This document shows positions 11,401 to 24,330 of a DNA stretch of 64,000 nt, piece after piece (position 1 is the first letter of the stretch; every line of letters begins with the position of its first letter). Origin of the DNA: Strix aluco. Lineage: Eukaryota > Chordata > Aves > Strigiformes > Strigidae. Under the pieces are notes generated by a model, which had not been told where the DNA came from, did no database searches, and saw only the letters and a list, made by a program, of their open reading frames with translations. The translations under genes and the position numbers were made by a program. Location of the stretch: the NCBI RefSeq assembly GCF_031877795.1, contig NC_133932.1:20524180-20588179 (forward strand), read 5' to 3'.

Positions 11401-14400
11401 TAACTAAGTGTAGAAACTACAGTTCTATTCCATTTATAGTCCTACTGGCGTTCTTCATTTGTTGTATCTGTCCTGTGCCAGTCTGGAAAAATCCAAACCA
11501 GAAGGAGCCAATTTCTCATAACATCAGTAAAACAAAATAACATTAGAACAATAGGATCACTTCCTTGCTAAATCGGAGTAGCTCCATTTCTTTCTTCTGA
11601 TTAAATGTCACTTTGAAAGAGATCTGGCCCATTGTTTGGAAACTTCTGTAGAAAAGCTAAGTTTTTTCCCACAGGATACTCCCACTGTCTACACACTGAG
11701 TATTTTTTTTGCATCTTTTTTGCTAGTGGATTAAAAAAAACCCTTTGCATAAATCGAAAATCGAACCTTGACAATGGTATTCATTTTCCTAGGTTTTCCA
11801 CACCCCCCGTCCCTTCAGGTGTTACTTTTCCTGGTGGTTTTAGTCATTTTTGCAGTGACACTGATGAGGAAAGTGCTGAATTTTAGAGCTAATCCAGTAC
11901 ACCCAAGCGTTACTCCCTTGGCAGATTGTCTTGTAGACATTTGCTATTTGCCCACCTCTGTTCCAGCTACACTGGTGAACATTTTCGAAACAGGAAAACC
12001 ATTTCCTACGCTGGCCGCATCATGCAGCTCTGATTCACTGTGACTTATCCTGGCATGGAGTCTGTCCTGCTGGCTGTCATGGCTTCTGACGATTTTGTAG
12101 CTGTCTGCTGGTGTTTACACTACTTGTGTATCATGAACAGCATGGCTAGTTTGCAGCGGGAAGGATTTCTATGGTTGTGTGGCTTAGTGAACTCCTTGGT
12201 ACGTGCTCTCCTAATATCAGCAATTCCTAACAGCTCAGCACTTCTGGGGTGTCCCACTGCTAGCGAAGCTCTCTTGCTCGGGCTGCTGCTGCAGCAAAAG
12301 CTGCCCTCCACATGCATCGTGCTTTGACAGGAGTGAGCCTGTTCCTTGTGCTCTTCTGTACTGGTTTCATGGGTGCCATCCAGAAGACATTCTCAGCCAC
12401 ATGTAGAACAGAAGCCTCTGAGCAATGCAGAGACAAAGCAAGTCACCTTCCCTCCCCATTTCTGCCTCTTCACAACTTCAGGCTAACCCCTTTGCCTGGG
12501 GCATGGTATGAACCTGCTGGGATATTAGCTCTTTATAGCAGCTTCAAAAGGTCTCTCACTGAGTACTGCTTGGAGCGTTCCCCTACTTAGTACCTGATCC
12601 CTGTTTCAGTGTCTAAGATGTACGTGGCACAGTCCAGGCCCAAAAGGAACATCCTCATAATGAAAAAATACTGTCTTGTTCCTCCTCTTGACATCCCAGC
12701 CAGAAAACTAGTAGGAAATTTGATGCAAAGGTCCTGTTCATCTTTATGTTGCCGATAAGGCCCCTCACATCTGAAGCAATGGGTTTGCTATATATTACTT
12801 TCTGCAAAATCTGTAAGACAGTTACCCATCCTTGTCAGAGCCAAATGCATCATGTTTTATGTCAGGTGGCTTTCAGCTGCAAGCGGCATCTGCATGTACC
12901 TCCTCGCCTGCTTTCAGAGCTCCTAGTCTGCTTCCAGAGCTTCAACAAGTTTATTTGCAAGTAACTCAGGTATCCCTCCCCTCCACAGCAGTGTGCACTG
13001 TGGACATACCTCTCTCAGCTTACTTTTCAGTTCCACTCTTGGGTTCATGGTCCCTGGGAGGTCTAGGTGCTTCTCTTGGGAGTTCACAGCTGTGGCGAGG
13101 ATGTGAGAGGAGATACACTTAGCTACGCTGTGTATACCATTGAGCACAGAAATACAGATAAATGCCCCAATTTTCACAGTGCAGTTGCAGCAGGCAGAAC
13201 CTGGCACAGTGGTGCAGGGATGGGTAACCGGGAGCTGCCTGGCTTGGGGGAGGAATCCAGGATTTTCTGAGCAGCCCGAGCCCACTGAGGAATGTGTCCT
13301 TAAGAGGCAACGTCTGACAGCTATCCCACTTGCATGAAACACCACATGTCGAGGAATTTAATGTGAGCACAGCGGGCCAGGTTTGCATTTTGCCTGTTGC
13401 CTCTTCACACTTCCCGAATGCTGCAAAAAGGCCCAAGCGTCAAAGGGAAGGCAGCCCCTGGCAGTCGTGCTTCGTGCCACTGGAAATCCTGCAGGCTCTC
13501 GCTGCCATATGCTGCAGGTTGCTTGGGGAGGGAAGGCTCTCTTGTGCCTCTCACGTTAGCCTTTTATTCCGTGTAACAGATTCGGGGCTGGTGATGACAG
13601 CTTTGCACCTAGGGGTAAGACAGTTAATTTAGATTGGGCACCTGTTGCTCCCTTGTCCTCTCTGGCTGAGGATAGATCTCCTTTAAAGACTGTATTCGTT
13701 ACCTATTCTGTGAGCAAGAAATCAGACTGTGCAAAGGAGGCGAGGAGGTACAACATGTAAAAAACATGTCCTCCCACTCTCCCTTTTCCACAGGATAGGC
13801 AATGTTTGACTTCACACTCAAGGAGGCAGCTGAGAAATCCTTCAGATGGTTAAACATTTCAAACGGTTTGGATGGGTAAATGTCCTAGATTTTAAAAATT
13901 TCGCAGAAGTATTTGAGTTACAAAGTGGACCATGAAATGTTTGTGGAGATGTTCTTACCCTCCTGCTACTGACATCAGAACAAATAATGAGGCAAGGGAG
14001 GGGAGGCAGGACTTTTAGGGTAACAGGAAAGTAAATGGGCGATGCTAGGTTTCAAAATGAATTTCTCATCCTTAGAAAGAACATGCTGCACTTGCCTGGC
14101 TTTGGCTTCCCTCGTTTCAGAGAATATTTAATTTCTGTGAAAATTTGCCATTTCAGTTTAATAGCGTTTATGTTTTGAGTGATGCTTTCTGTCTCAGAGG
14201 GCTGCGGTTCTGGTGACCTCGGGCTGAGGCTTGGGCTAACCGATGGTCACCAGGGAATCCGAAAGGGCAAATTGCCAGTGCTGGTAAATTACCATTTAGT
14301 AAGAGGAAAACGTGTATTCTGGAATATATAATACAGCTCCTAAGCAATGCTCGGCTTCAGCTTCTCATTCAGCAGCATGGACATAAGTGATTTTTCTTTC

Positions 14401-15108
14401 ATTCTGCAGTGAATATAATGTTGGTGAAAGGTCCTGGCCTCACCGCCCTGGGAATTGAGCCCTGTGGAAGCCCTCAGCAGAGAGGCAAAGGATCCTGGCT
14501 ACAGGCTGTTCTTCTCATCCGGTTTCAATGATGGAAGAGGAAACAGAGTTTATACAAAACCTAGCCCAACCCCCAGAAACATCTTGCTTTGTTTATGTTC
14601 CGAGCTAAGCCCGCGACTCTTGCTGTTCGGAAGAGCTATCCAGACATTTCTCCATCTGACTGACTTCACATCTATTCCTTGATCTCATCAAGAGATCTGG
14701 CTTTTAGCTCCCGCTCGTGACGTCCCACTTTTCTCTCTCTCTCTCTGCTCTCCAGCATCTGAAAGATCCCTGTATAACGTGATTATGCAACCATGCAAAT
14801 GGACACGGTTCTTTTCATTTACTGCAAGCCCCGCTTCAGGTCTCCTGTTACGAAAATAAAATCATCAGTGAGAGACACACTGTAGAAGGTAGCAGGAGGG
14901 GAATTTTATGAGGCTGGGTTTGAATGCTTGAAGGTGGTATTAGAAATGGAAACAGACTATTTGAACTAAACTGGTGTGCCACCATCTCTCCACGGGAACC
15001 AGCATCAGTTAATAGACTCAGACAGTTCTCCTCTGAATCCTTTCCCCCTAGGAAATGGCAGATACTCGCCCTCCTGGTTGTTTTCCTCAGCTGGAAGTCC
15101 CCCCCATT
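8497..15108. other. Long non-coding stretch
   Basis: No recognisable gene. Open frames of up to 147 codons on the minus strand (around 10010-10453 and 12923-13345) have no domain, no Kozak or splice support and mixed composition. A 61-codon frame at 10806-10991 sits in AT-rich DNA without splice signals. Bases 10470-10820 are AT-rich and could be regulatory. Confidence 0.5.
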
Positions 15109-15131
15109 CCCCCCCCCCCCCCCCCCCCCCC
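15109..15131. repeat. Poly(C) homopolymer, 23 bases
   Basis: An uninterrupted run of 23 C residues preceded by ATT and followed by GACCCC. The length is likely to vary between individuals and is prone to sequencing error. Confidence 0.9.
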
Positions 15132-15266
15132 GACCCCGAGCTGCAGGGAAATTAGCAGTGAGGCTCTCCCAGAAGGCTGATTTGCACCCTCCCACAGTAA
15201 ACAGGCAGTTGCCTTCTTCACTTTGCACCCAGGCGGGAGGGCCTCGGGGGGCAGTTAACCACCCTC

Positions 15267-15290
15267 CTGCTGCTGCTGCTGCTGCTGCTG
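15267..15290. repeat. (CTG)8 trinucleotide repeat
   Basis: Eight perfect CTG units (CAG on the other strand), followed 50 bases later by a GAG-rich tract (about 15340-15360). Both open frames through it are low-complexity (Ala, Ser or Pro runs), so I do not treat it as coding. Confidence 0.9.
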
Positions 15291-15834
15291 TGCCCGGCGC
15301 TCCGCACAAGGACTCCCAGCACCTGGCTGGGGGTGACTGAGGAGGAGGAGGAGGAAGAGTGAGGGAGTCCTTTATACATGGAGGGGAAAAAAAATAAAAT
15401 ACACAAAGCTTGTACTACTTGGTTAATGATTCAAGACACCTTGGCTACCTCATGTTATCCCTGTAAGTGAACACGCCCCTCTCCCCTGCAGTAGGAGTAA
15501 GCCCTGTTCAGCTCTGGTGGTCTTTCTCATCACAGTCCCCAAGTCCCTTGCTGGGGCTTCGTGGCCCTTATCCCATGGGATGATCCCATGGACCACCCTT
15601 GTGTTACATGTGCTGAGAGCAAAGGTACGGGGCAGGCTGAGGCCTGCCACCGATGTGGGCTGCAAGCTTGTGTCCGCCTTCCTCAGGCAGCCCCTTCCTC
15701 ACTCCCCGGCAGGGCTGCTACGTTAGCTCTCTGCGAGTCTCTCCAGAAAAGCTGTTTTTCCATTTCACTGCCCTTGAGCAGGGTCTTATCCACCCATCCA
15801 GTTCCCCTCACCGGGTAACCAGGGCTCCTTCCCG

Positions 15835-16335
15835 GATCGGGGCAGCAGTTTGCAGCCACCCTGTCCCGAAAAGGCAGCGGGCGGTCCTCCCGTGGCGGGC
15901 GCTGCAGCAGGAGAGCTGCCAGCCCTCGGCCTGGAGAAGCCCGGAGAGGCGGTTGGGCCGGCCCAGCTATGGGGCGAGAGTGCGCTCACCGGCGGGGCCC
16001 CTCACCGCCGCTCTCCCGCTGCCGGGGCGGGTGGGTGCTGGCGCCGGGGCGGGCCCGGGGGGCCTGCCCGGGATGGCGCGGGGGGGTGCGCCCCGCAGCC
16101 CCGCAGGGGGCGCCGCGTCCCGCCGCGGCGAGTCCGGCAGGGGGCGGGCGCGGTCCCGCCTCCAGCGCGCGGCGGGGCCCGGCGGGCGGCCTGTGCCGGG
16201 CCGGGGCCTGGGCCGGGCCGGGGCCTGTGCTGGGCTGGGTCTGTCCCGGGCCGGGGCCTGTCCCGGGCCGGGGCCTGTGCCGGGCTGGGGCCTGGGCCTG
16301 GGCAGCCCGCACAGCCCGCGGGCGGCACCGGGCCT
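15835..16335. promoter_or_regulatory. CpG island 1, probable promoter
   Basis: A sharp rise in G+C and CpG frequency over about 500 bases within ordinary DNA, with many GGGCGG-type boxes. The plus-strand flank (16340-16570) is pyrimidine-rich and 5' UTR-like and leads to a very short ATG frame at 16578 (Met-Lys-Trp-Ser-stop). On the minus strand, GCCG/GTGAGC near 15983-15990 could be a splice donor. Direction of transcription is therefore open, and a bidirectional or distal alternative promoter is possible. Confidence 0.6.
16191..16302. repeat. 17-bp GC-rich minisatellite, about 6.6 units
   Basis: Units of CTGTGCCGGGCCGGGGC and close variants run head to tail inside CpG island 1. One unit is 16 bases long. 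The repeat explains the long Gly/Pro/Ala-rich open frames on both strands here. Confidence 0.85.
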
Positions 16336-16339
16336 CCCC

Positions 16340-16570
16340 CTGCCCCCCTTCCGCCCTCCCTTCTTTCCTTTTTTTTTCCCCTCCCTTTTTTTATTTCGAT
16401 CTGGGGGGAGGTGTGTGTCGGTGTCGCTGCCTCTCCCCTTGGGTTGCATTCATCTCTCGCTGTCCTCTCCGCCTGCCCCTCCATTTCCTCCCGCTCCCTC
16501 TGTCAGCTCTGTGTAGCCTGGCGTGTTGCTCTGTTTCTCTCCCCACCACGCAGCCCTCCCTCTGTGCAGC
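16340..16570. other. Pyrimidine-rich tract next to CpG island 1
   Basis: Mostly C and T on the plus strand, with runs of T. It could be a 5' UTR of the TOP or polypyrimidine type or a purine/pyrimidine asymmetric promoter flank. No protein is supported. Confidence 0.4.
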
Positions 16571-19500
16571 TCTCGCCATGAAATGGAGCTGAACAATTGC
16601 ACCGGAGCAGCTTTTTCTGTTGCTGCCATATGTCCGTGTGCCGAGGCACCATTTCTCTTGCGGTATTTGGAATGCATTCATGCTGGAAATACTAGGACAA
16701 TAACAAAACTGTGAATTTCTGCCTGTGCCTTTTTGGATCATAATGAGATTTGAAATCCAGTGTGAATGAGATTTGATGGATGGTTGTGCTGATATTTTGA
16801 GCTGGTTTAGTTCAGAGTCATCTGAGATGCCTGGGCTGGATGGATACCGACGGGAGGACCTTTCAGGAGGAAGGGAGAGCACCGCCCTGAATGTTACCTG
16901 CCTTCTGAGCACCAAGAGAACATACCAAGTCACTGAAGTGGCATCATCCTTTCTCTTTTTTTTTTTTTTTTTCTTTTCCCCTTTCCCTTTTCTTTCAGAG
17001 ATAGATACAGTTCTGCAATCAAACAACCTCTAGTAATTGCCCAGTTCCTTAAATATGAAAAGATGATGCCTGCCTTCATCTGCAGGGTGCCTGAAATGAC
17101 AATAGCTGTGATCAGTGTACACTGCCCTATTCACCTTAATACGGTGTTAGCTGAGCCTGCCTCTGTAGCACAGGACTCCCTCCTCTTGTCCCCTGATCTG
17201 CCCCCTTGAAATCCCTGCCAGAGTGCCCTGTAGATCTGACCCCTCTCATGCACGGGGGATGCATGGCCCTGTGTCCCTCCTCCTGGTAAAAAGGAGCATC
17301 GAGACTGGGAGCCGTACTGCCCTGTAATTAATGTACACTCAGCCGCAAATACACAGTGACAACAACTTAAATGTCAACATTCCTAGTTAATCCCTTGCTA
17401 ACAAAATATGCCTGGAAAGAGATGGCTCTGCATAATCTCCAGTGAACAAGGTCTTATTTTAGCAGTACAAGCACTTGGGAGATTTCCACAGTTTGACCAA
17501 TGAAACCAAAAGATTGGCTTTGATAATCACAGCTGTAAATGATGTGTTTGATCCCCTCAGTGAAGAAACCCACTGCATGTGGCGGAGCATACAAACCCTC
17601 CTCTGCCCAAGCCCTCCTCCAGAGCAGCAGCAGGCTGGTCTTCCTGGGTGGTGTCTGTATGACAAGGGGTGTGATTTCTGTTCTGTGATGTTCACTGCTT
17701 TTCTCTCTGCTTAGTGAGATGTCCACAGACTCTTCCCGAGTCACGTCTTCCAGCCCAAACAGCTAGCAATATTAAAGAGGACGTTACAGGGGAAAATTGA
17801 TTTTAATACCCTCTCTGGAGCATTGGAGCAGGGACCATAGACATGTGGTATTCGGATTCCTTTCTGTATGTGTTGAGGCCAGCCTCCCGCTTATCCTGGG
17901 GAGCCCAGGCGGACCCTGAGTGGTGTTCACGTCATCTCCCTGCGGCTGTTTTAAGCCTTCAGTGTAGGCGAAAGGCAGAGCACCCAAGGTGAGAAGACAA
18001 AGCTCCTTGCTGTTCAAAGCAGTCCAATATTTTCAGCGCCCCGGCTCCCCGCAGGCAGGATACCTGTGCTTCCGAGGCTGGCATCCTCAGATGCAGGGCA
18101 GAAGCATCCCCCCAAGCAGGCTGCAGAGGCAGGGGAGCACTGACACAGGGTTTCTTGCCTGGGGCGGATCGGTGTCTGAGCTCTAGGTCCAGGACAAAAA
18201 CACAGTAGAAAAGGTGGTGGGCCATTCTTCTGGGGATCACCCCAATTTAACACACAGTCCTTGCATCCCCTGGTTATTTGTGTCTGTGGTGCGCAAGCAT
18301 GTGTTGGGGAATTTCGCTGTTCTGCCTGTGGTTTTCAATCACTGGTTTACTGCACACCACCGTTACCTTACACTCAATGATAAAACGATATCCACTTCTT
18401 TCCCTTGCGTTTTATGTTTTTTTTTTTCTTTTATTCTCTTTGTCACTTCCTTTCTGAAGGATGTCTGAGGGGTGCTTTCCCCGCCATTATTTCAGTCTCT
18501 CATTTCAGCCTGACTCCATTCACGCTCTCTTTCTCACACCGCCTCTCTTTTATTCTGCTTTGTTCTTCCACCACCACCTGTCACCAAAGCCTCTTCCTTC
18601 CCTACTGCGTTATCTTCTAGAGACCTATCGATCTCCTCTTTCTCCATTCCTAATCTCTCCCTTCCATTAAAATATCTTCTCCATCTCCCTCTTTCCCGCT
18701 GCCCAACACTTGCCCGTGCCTTAGACATCCCTCCCCAGCTTCCCGCCATGGAAATGCTCCCCCACCGAACTCGCAGTCGCTCCATGCCTGTTGTACGCCA
18801 CAACTGTGCAGCAACACTCCCTTTCGCAGCACTTTGTCCCCACTCGTGTTCACTCGGTGCCCAGCGTGAGCAGGCTGTGCACCCACTGCCATCCCTGTTG
18901 CAGGCAAGCAGCCGTGGCTCAGGCTGAGAGGACGGGCAGTGCAAAGGCTGCTCGCCCAACCCTGTACTTGCTTGTCCTCCAGCATCTCCTGCTTGCAGCA
19001 GTTGGAGGCGGGCTACTGGGCTGCCCTGAGGCCCAGCACAGCTGTGCTTACAGGTGGAGCTGCCCTCTTCTCTGAGCGTCCCTCCTGCAGCCTCTCATCC
19101 TCCAGAGCACTCCTTCCCCAAGGATGTATTTGCCTCAGTATTCCCCATCGCCCCTCCATAGGGGCTCTCCAGAGCTGCAGTTGTTGCCCCTCTCCATTGC
19201 CCCTGCCTGCAGCTGCCTTCCTCTGCCTTGCCTGCTCCTTGCCTCCGGGCCCCAAGCCCTGCTGGAGCCTCCTTGCTGCCAGTCCTCTGGACCCCAATGG
19301 GATGCAAACGCAAGGACCTTGTTCAGCTTAAATCAATGTGGAAAGATGTGAGTTCTGGGCAAGGACAGGCTCCCTAATTATTTAGTAAGGTGCTTGAATC
19401 CAAATAACTGTTAGAGATGGTTTCGTGTAGCCCTGAACCACCCTCTTTACCATCTAGCTGTGCCAAAACAAGCGTGCAGCACACTCAGGCTCAGAGATAA

Positions 19501-22500
19501 TTGGATATTTTCGAAGCCTCCGTCCTTCTGCAGAACTTGTAGTGCTTCCATCTTTCCCTGCCCTCACCTTGTTCCTGACTCTCTTCCCATCTACTGTGAC
19601 TGTTTTCTATTTTTACTCTTGACAAAGGGTAGTGAGCTTAGAGGCTGCTCTTGTAGCTGTAGATGTAAAATGCCTGCTGTGTGGTGTTTGTAATGAAAGA
19701 ACTGCTCCTGGAAATTAACTAATTCACAGACCCCACTAATTAACTCTGCAGCCATGCGGAGCTGTGGAGGAGTGTCAGTGTGGTTTCATTGCCGAGGGTG
19801 CTGGGCTGGGGGAGAGGGAGAGAAGGGAGGTGGAGAGACCTGTGTCTGTGATCCCAGCTCTTCCCCTGGCCCCTGCCACCCTAAGTAAGTCATTTCCCAT
19901 CCCTGTCCCCCTTCCCCGTGCCCTCGCTCTCTTCTTCAGTCGAGCTGCTCAGGTCAGGAGCTGTTTCTCATTATGCCTGTTCAGTGCTTGTACAGGGAGG
20001 CCTTGACACTGGTCAGGGCACTAATCGCTGCTGTTGTAGAAACAATAAATACTGGAGAGAAAAGAATTGTGGAGCCAGATAGATCCAGATGTCAGTTTGT
20101 TCCTTTCTGGATTTTCTCCCTTTGCTATCTCTGCCTCTAGAAGAATGGCTTTGACAAAGGCAGGTTGATTCCTCCGTGGTGGCACCGTATCCCATTTCTT
20201 TGCCTTCCCTCAGGCCCAAACCCAGTCCTCCTTGGAGCCAGTAAAGAGATTCCTGCAGAAATGCATTGGAAGTGGACCAGGCTTTTCCACCCTAAGCAGC
20301 ATAGTCTTGACATCAACCCGCCAGTGTTTAGAGTACACTGGGAGCCAGACGAGGTTGCCTATACTACTTCAAGGCTAGACGTTTGATAGGAGATGTTTCC
20401 CTCCATGCATCCTCCCACAGAGGTTCATTATGTCCACGCTACCTGCCCTAGCTCACTCTCCCCTCCATATGTGCCACTAGAGCTCACCAGGGAGCTCTGC
20501 TGGGCACCTGTCTGGTGATCGCTGGCAACACGTGAATGGGGTGAGCTGGGAGACTGCCAGGAGCTTCACTGAGCCACGGGAGGGTCACCCCCTCCTTCTG
20601 CCCGCTGCCTGCCTCCGAGCAGGCAGCACAGTAACTGTGGCTTTTCCTTGCTGGGACAGCAGTTAGGACTGGGGCTTGCTGAGTAACGCACAGCTCAGAT
20701 GGGTTTCTGAGGCTCGGGGAGGCCAGAACGTGCCAACTAGAAAAACCCCATTCCACCGAGTCCCAGCAGGTCGAGGCGGTGACAGCTGGTGCTGCTTGGG
20801 ATCAGGGATCATGCCTGATGTGCAGCTGCATGCGCTCCCAGCTGACATGCAGGGCTGAGCACTGCTGGGACCGCATCCAGCGTGTGAGGAGGCAGAGGCG
20901 CTCAGGCTGGGGACTTAGAATGAGGAGAGGAAGCAAAATAATTGCTGGATGAGGGAGGAGATATATTCAGCTCCTCGACTTAAGCGTGTCTTCCTGCAGG
21001 ATTGCCGGGCTGTGCTTGCTGAATGTGAGCTCTGGCCACCAGGGACAATAGAGCAGGAGCTTTTCTGGCGGTTGATGAAAACTCAAGGAGAAGGCTCAGA
21101 GCTGGGCAGTGCTCACTGAGGGGATGCACGACGATGACTGCCAGGCTGGGAGTGTGTGAGTGTGCATGCTGAGGCATATCTGGCACTGGGGCAGGTGACA
21201 AAGCGTACCTGAGATCACTTTGGGATGAGACCTCTGGATTCCCCCATCTGAAACAGATCTCCTGATGCCACTCATTCCTCCTTTTGTTGCCCCGGATATT
21301 GCAAACATCTTGACACCATGATGCAAAAGGTGGTGCACGGATGTCCGTGCCAGTGAAGACCCAAGACACTATGCCTGTGCATCACCATGAAGCCCTGTAG
21401 ACTTCAAAGCTCTGGTCTCGATCCCATGGAGCCACGGTACTGTTTTGAAGCTGTGCACAAAGTGATAAGGGTAAGGCTTGTTACAGAAGGCACACTGCTG
21501 AACTGAGGAAGCAGGACTCGTACTGGACCCAAGCTGACTCGTGTCCCACCAGCTCTGCTATCCCTGGTGCTCTGGTACAGAGTTAGCAGCAGCAGAGCTA
21601 ACTCTCTGTACTGCATAGGCGTCAGTGTCATCAAGGTGTCAGACACCACAGGACCATGCAGGTTGGCTCTTCAGGGCATTGGCTGACCCATGAGATGTGT
21701 GAGGTGTAGCTTTCATAAGGATTGCCTTGTCACCAGGTGCCATCCCCTTCACTGTAGAGATGTATCCTACTGTGATTCCCAAGTATTTTTGGATGTGCCC
21801 CTGGTTTGGCAACCCTGCCTTGCTTCATAGGATCACTCCAGTTATTGCTATGGTTGGTGACTGTGAACATGTAGAGAACCCAAAGTCAAATGGAAATAGC
21901 TGGAGTGTTGAAAGGCTCCTCTTCGTAATTTCATCCTGCAGGATGAACAGGTGACGTGTTTATCAGAGCAGATGGTTGGAGGTCAACTACGAGGGCAGAG
22001 CCAGAGCTGGGAAGATGTAAGGATTAACATAGAAAACCCACTATCTATGGTTCAAGACCACTTGTGCTTTCAAGTTCTGCCAGGATACCAAGGCTGAAGG
22101 TGATCAGTCTCCTGTACCCAGCTGGCACATGACTTAGAGGCTGTGCTCCTTTTCACACCAGATCTGCCAGAGGTCTGGAGAACCAGCTACTGCACTGGTC
22201 CTTACTATGCCCACGCAGGTAGGCTCTTTCTTTTGACCTGGCAGTGCTCAACACTGTGTGTTATGCCAGTTTGGGCTTGCCCCCGGCACCTCTGCAGTCA
22301 CCTAGATGGTCTAGATACCAGATCATGCTGAATCTGGAGCAGATGGCTCAGGGTAACGACAGCAGAGAACCATTACTGCAGCAGTTTTTTTCCAGCAACT
22401 GTGGTTGTTAATTTGCCTGATAATGGGGTAGGCAAAAATCATCCATAAAACACCAGTTAGCAGTTTGAAGTTTAAATTCTCCTACTGTCCCCACTTGTGG

Positions 22501-24230
22501 CACCCAGCTTCTGTGCCCTCTTACTCTGGGTCCTAGCTGTATGCCCCAGCTTTGCTAGGTCTCTTTGGACCATCACACACACAGGTACATGCCATTCCTC
22601 TGCCTCATCCCAGTCCTTGATCTGTTGTCCTGGCCTGGTGCGTGCCCCTAAGTTCACCCTGCAGCACGGTACCATCTCAGGGGCTTCCTGGGTGGAAGGT
22701 TGGGCTGGGGATCATTGGGGCTAGCGAGAGGGAACACGAGGGACCCTCCTACAACACAAACCATTCACTCGCAGGTGACTTTGGAGCACTCTTCCCTAGC
22801 TCTGAGGGCAATTGGCTTAGCACTTGAGCACGATTGATGGAAACTGGTCTCTGGTTACCAGCTGTACCCTAGGTTCATCCACCTGAACCCAAGCATGGAC
22901 CTCTGCCCGTCATGTAACTGCTGCTGTGCAGGACGAGCGGCTGGCACGCTGCAAGCACCCGGGCACCGCAACTGAAATGTGCACAGCCTTGCCCAAACCC
23001 CCAGCACACCCCTGCCTTGCGGAGCTCAGCGTGGGCAGCAGTGTCCGTGCTGGTTGCCCGCTGCAAGTGCTGGGTGCAGGCGGGGGGAAGGCGGCTGGCT
23101 GTCCCCACGGAGCTGAGGAGCAGGAGAACTGTCAGCTCCAGCCTCGGCCCCACCGGCGGGGAGAGGGGTGTATGTGCAGCTGCAGCGTTGGGCAAGAGAT
23201 GCTAATGGGAAACAGAAACAATTCAAACTGCATGGTGGTGGGGGAAACACTAACAGCATTACGAGCTTGGAGCTTGTAACAGTCCTGCTAGTGAAATAAC
23301 TGCTGCTGAAATAACTTTTTTTTTTTTCTTTTTCTTTTTTTCATTAGGACACAGAAGTTTTCCAGCTTGTTATACTGGGGCCAACAATATTCTTCAGTGT
23401 CAAGAGGGTCTTGGGCGAGCCAACATTTTTCCTGCTAAGCATGGCCAGAGAAAGAAGAGCAGCACGTTGTATCTCCTTCCAATGTGCTAGTCACTAGGAG
23501 CATCGCCTGTCTCCTCAGTCTGTGGGCAGGCGGAGGGTGCAGGGGGTTCCCTGGCAGGGCAGCAGCAGTTCTCGGGGGCGTGCTGTCCCTCTTTCCCAGC
23601 AGAAGTCCCCAGGGCAAGCGTGCTGTAAATGGCACCCCTTGGAGAGAGAGGCTGGGAGGGCTGGAGCGAATCTTTTTTTTCCTGTGGGAGGTGGCAGAGC
23701 ACATTGTGGATAATCATTTCATGATGCTTGGGAGTGGTGCGCAGTTTGGTTTCTCTTTGGTTGTGTTAATTGTGTGGTAAGGTGCCTAGAGCCTTCTATT
23801 GGCATCTTTATTTATTTAAATACAAATGAAGAAGGCATGAAATCAATTGTTCCTTTTTCTTTGCTCTCTCTTGTCTTATCATTGTTTCTATCATGTACTC
23901 TTAGCTGTACTGGGCTTTTACTTTTTCAGCTGAATCAGGTACACTAAGTGAGAGTCCCAGGCTGAATTTCCTGCAGACTCGGGGAGGCTGCTCTGAGGAA
24001 GCACACCTTACATCACTGGCTTTCCCCTACTGCTGTTCCACTTACATTCCAGAGCACTTCCCAACCTTCTTTGCTGGCCAAGGCTTTGGTCTGTGACCCT
24101 GTGGATGCCTAACCCTCCTGCAATGCAAAAATAAAGAAAAAGGCTGCACAGTATGGCAGTCATTGAGGCTAGAATACAGTTGTCTTACCCCTTCAGCTAC
24201 TCTGCCTTTCATCTGCATGGGCTACATCTA
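16571..24230. other. Long non-coding stretch
   Basis: No domain or RNA gene recognised. Bases 17290-17560 are AT-rich with GTAATTAATG and CTTTGAT motifs and resemble a conserved regulatory block. Bases 18405-18730 are pyrimidine-rich. Open frames up to 141 codons (18534-18959 minus) are by-products of biased composition. A good acceptor-like site (TCTTCCTGCAG) ends at 21000 but has no convincing partner donor. Confidence 0.45.
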
Positions 24231-24234
24231 TGTG

Positions 24235-24330
24235 ACTTGGTTGCCCCTCTGCTATTTTAACCTCTAGGTCCTATAGCTAGGAGCAGAACCCAGGATTCCT
24301 GGGTTTGATCATTCTCCTGCTGTTTAGCAA
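24235..24330 (-). mobile_element. Possible MIR/CORE-SINE-like fragment, reverse orientation
   Basis: AGCTAGGAGCAGAACCCAGGATTCCTGGGTTTGATC resembles, in reverse, the tRNA-derived and core part of amniote MIR-type SINEs (AGAACCCAGGA.TCCTG). It is short and diverged. Confidence 0.35.

Noticed and set aside
12923-13345. 140-codon minus-strand open frame
   Set aside because: Mixed composition with no family, flanked by no splice sites, and overlapping open frames on both strands.
15653-16592. Open frames of 207-287 codons on both strands in CpG island 1
   Set aside because: GC-driven and repeat-driven; all frames are open at once and none has a domain.
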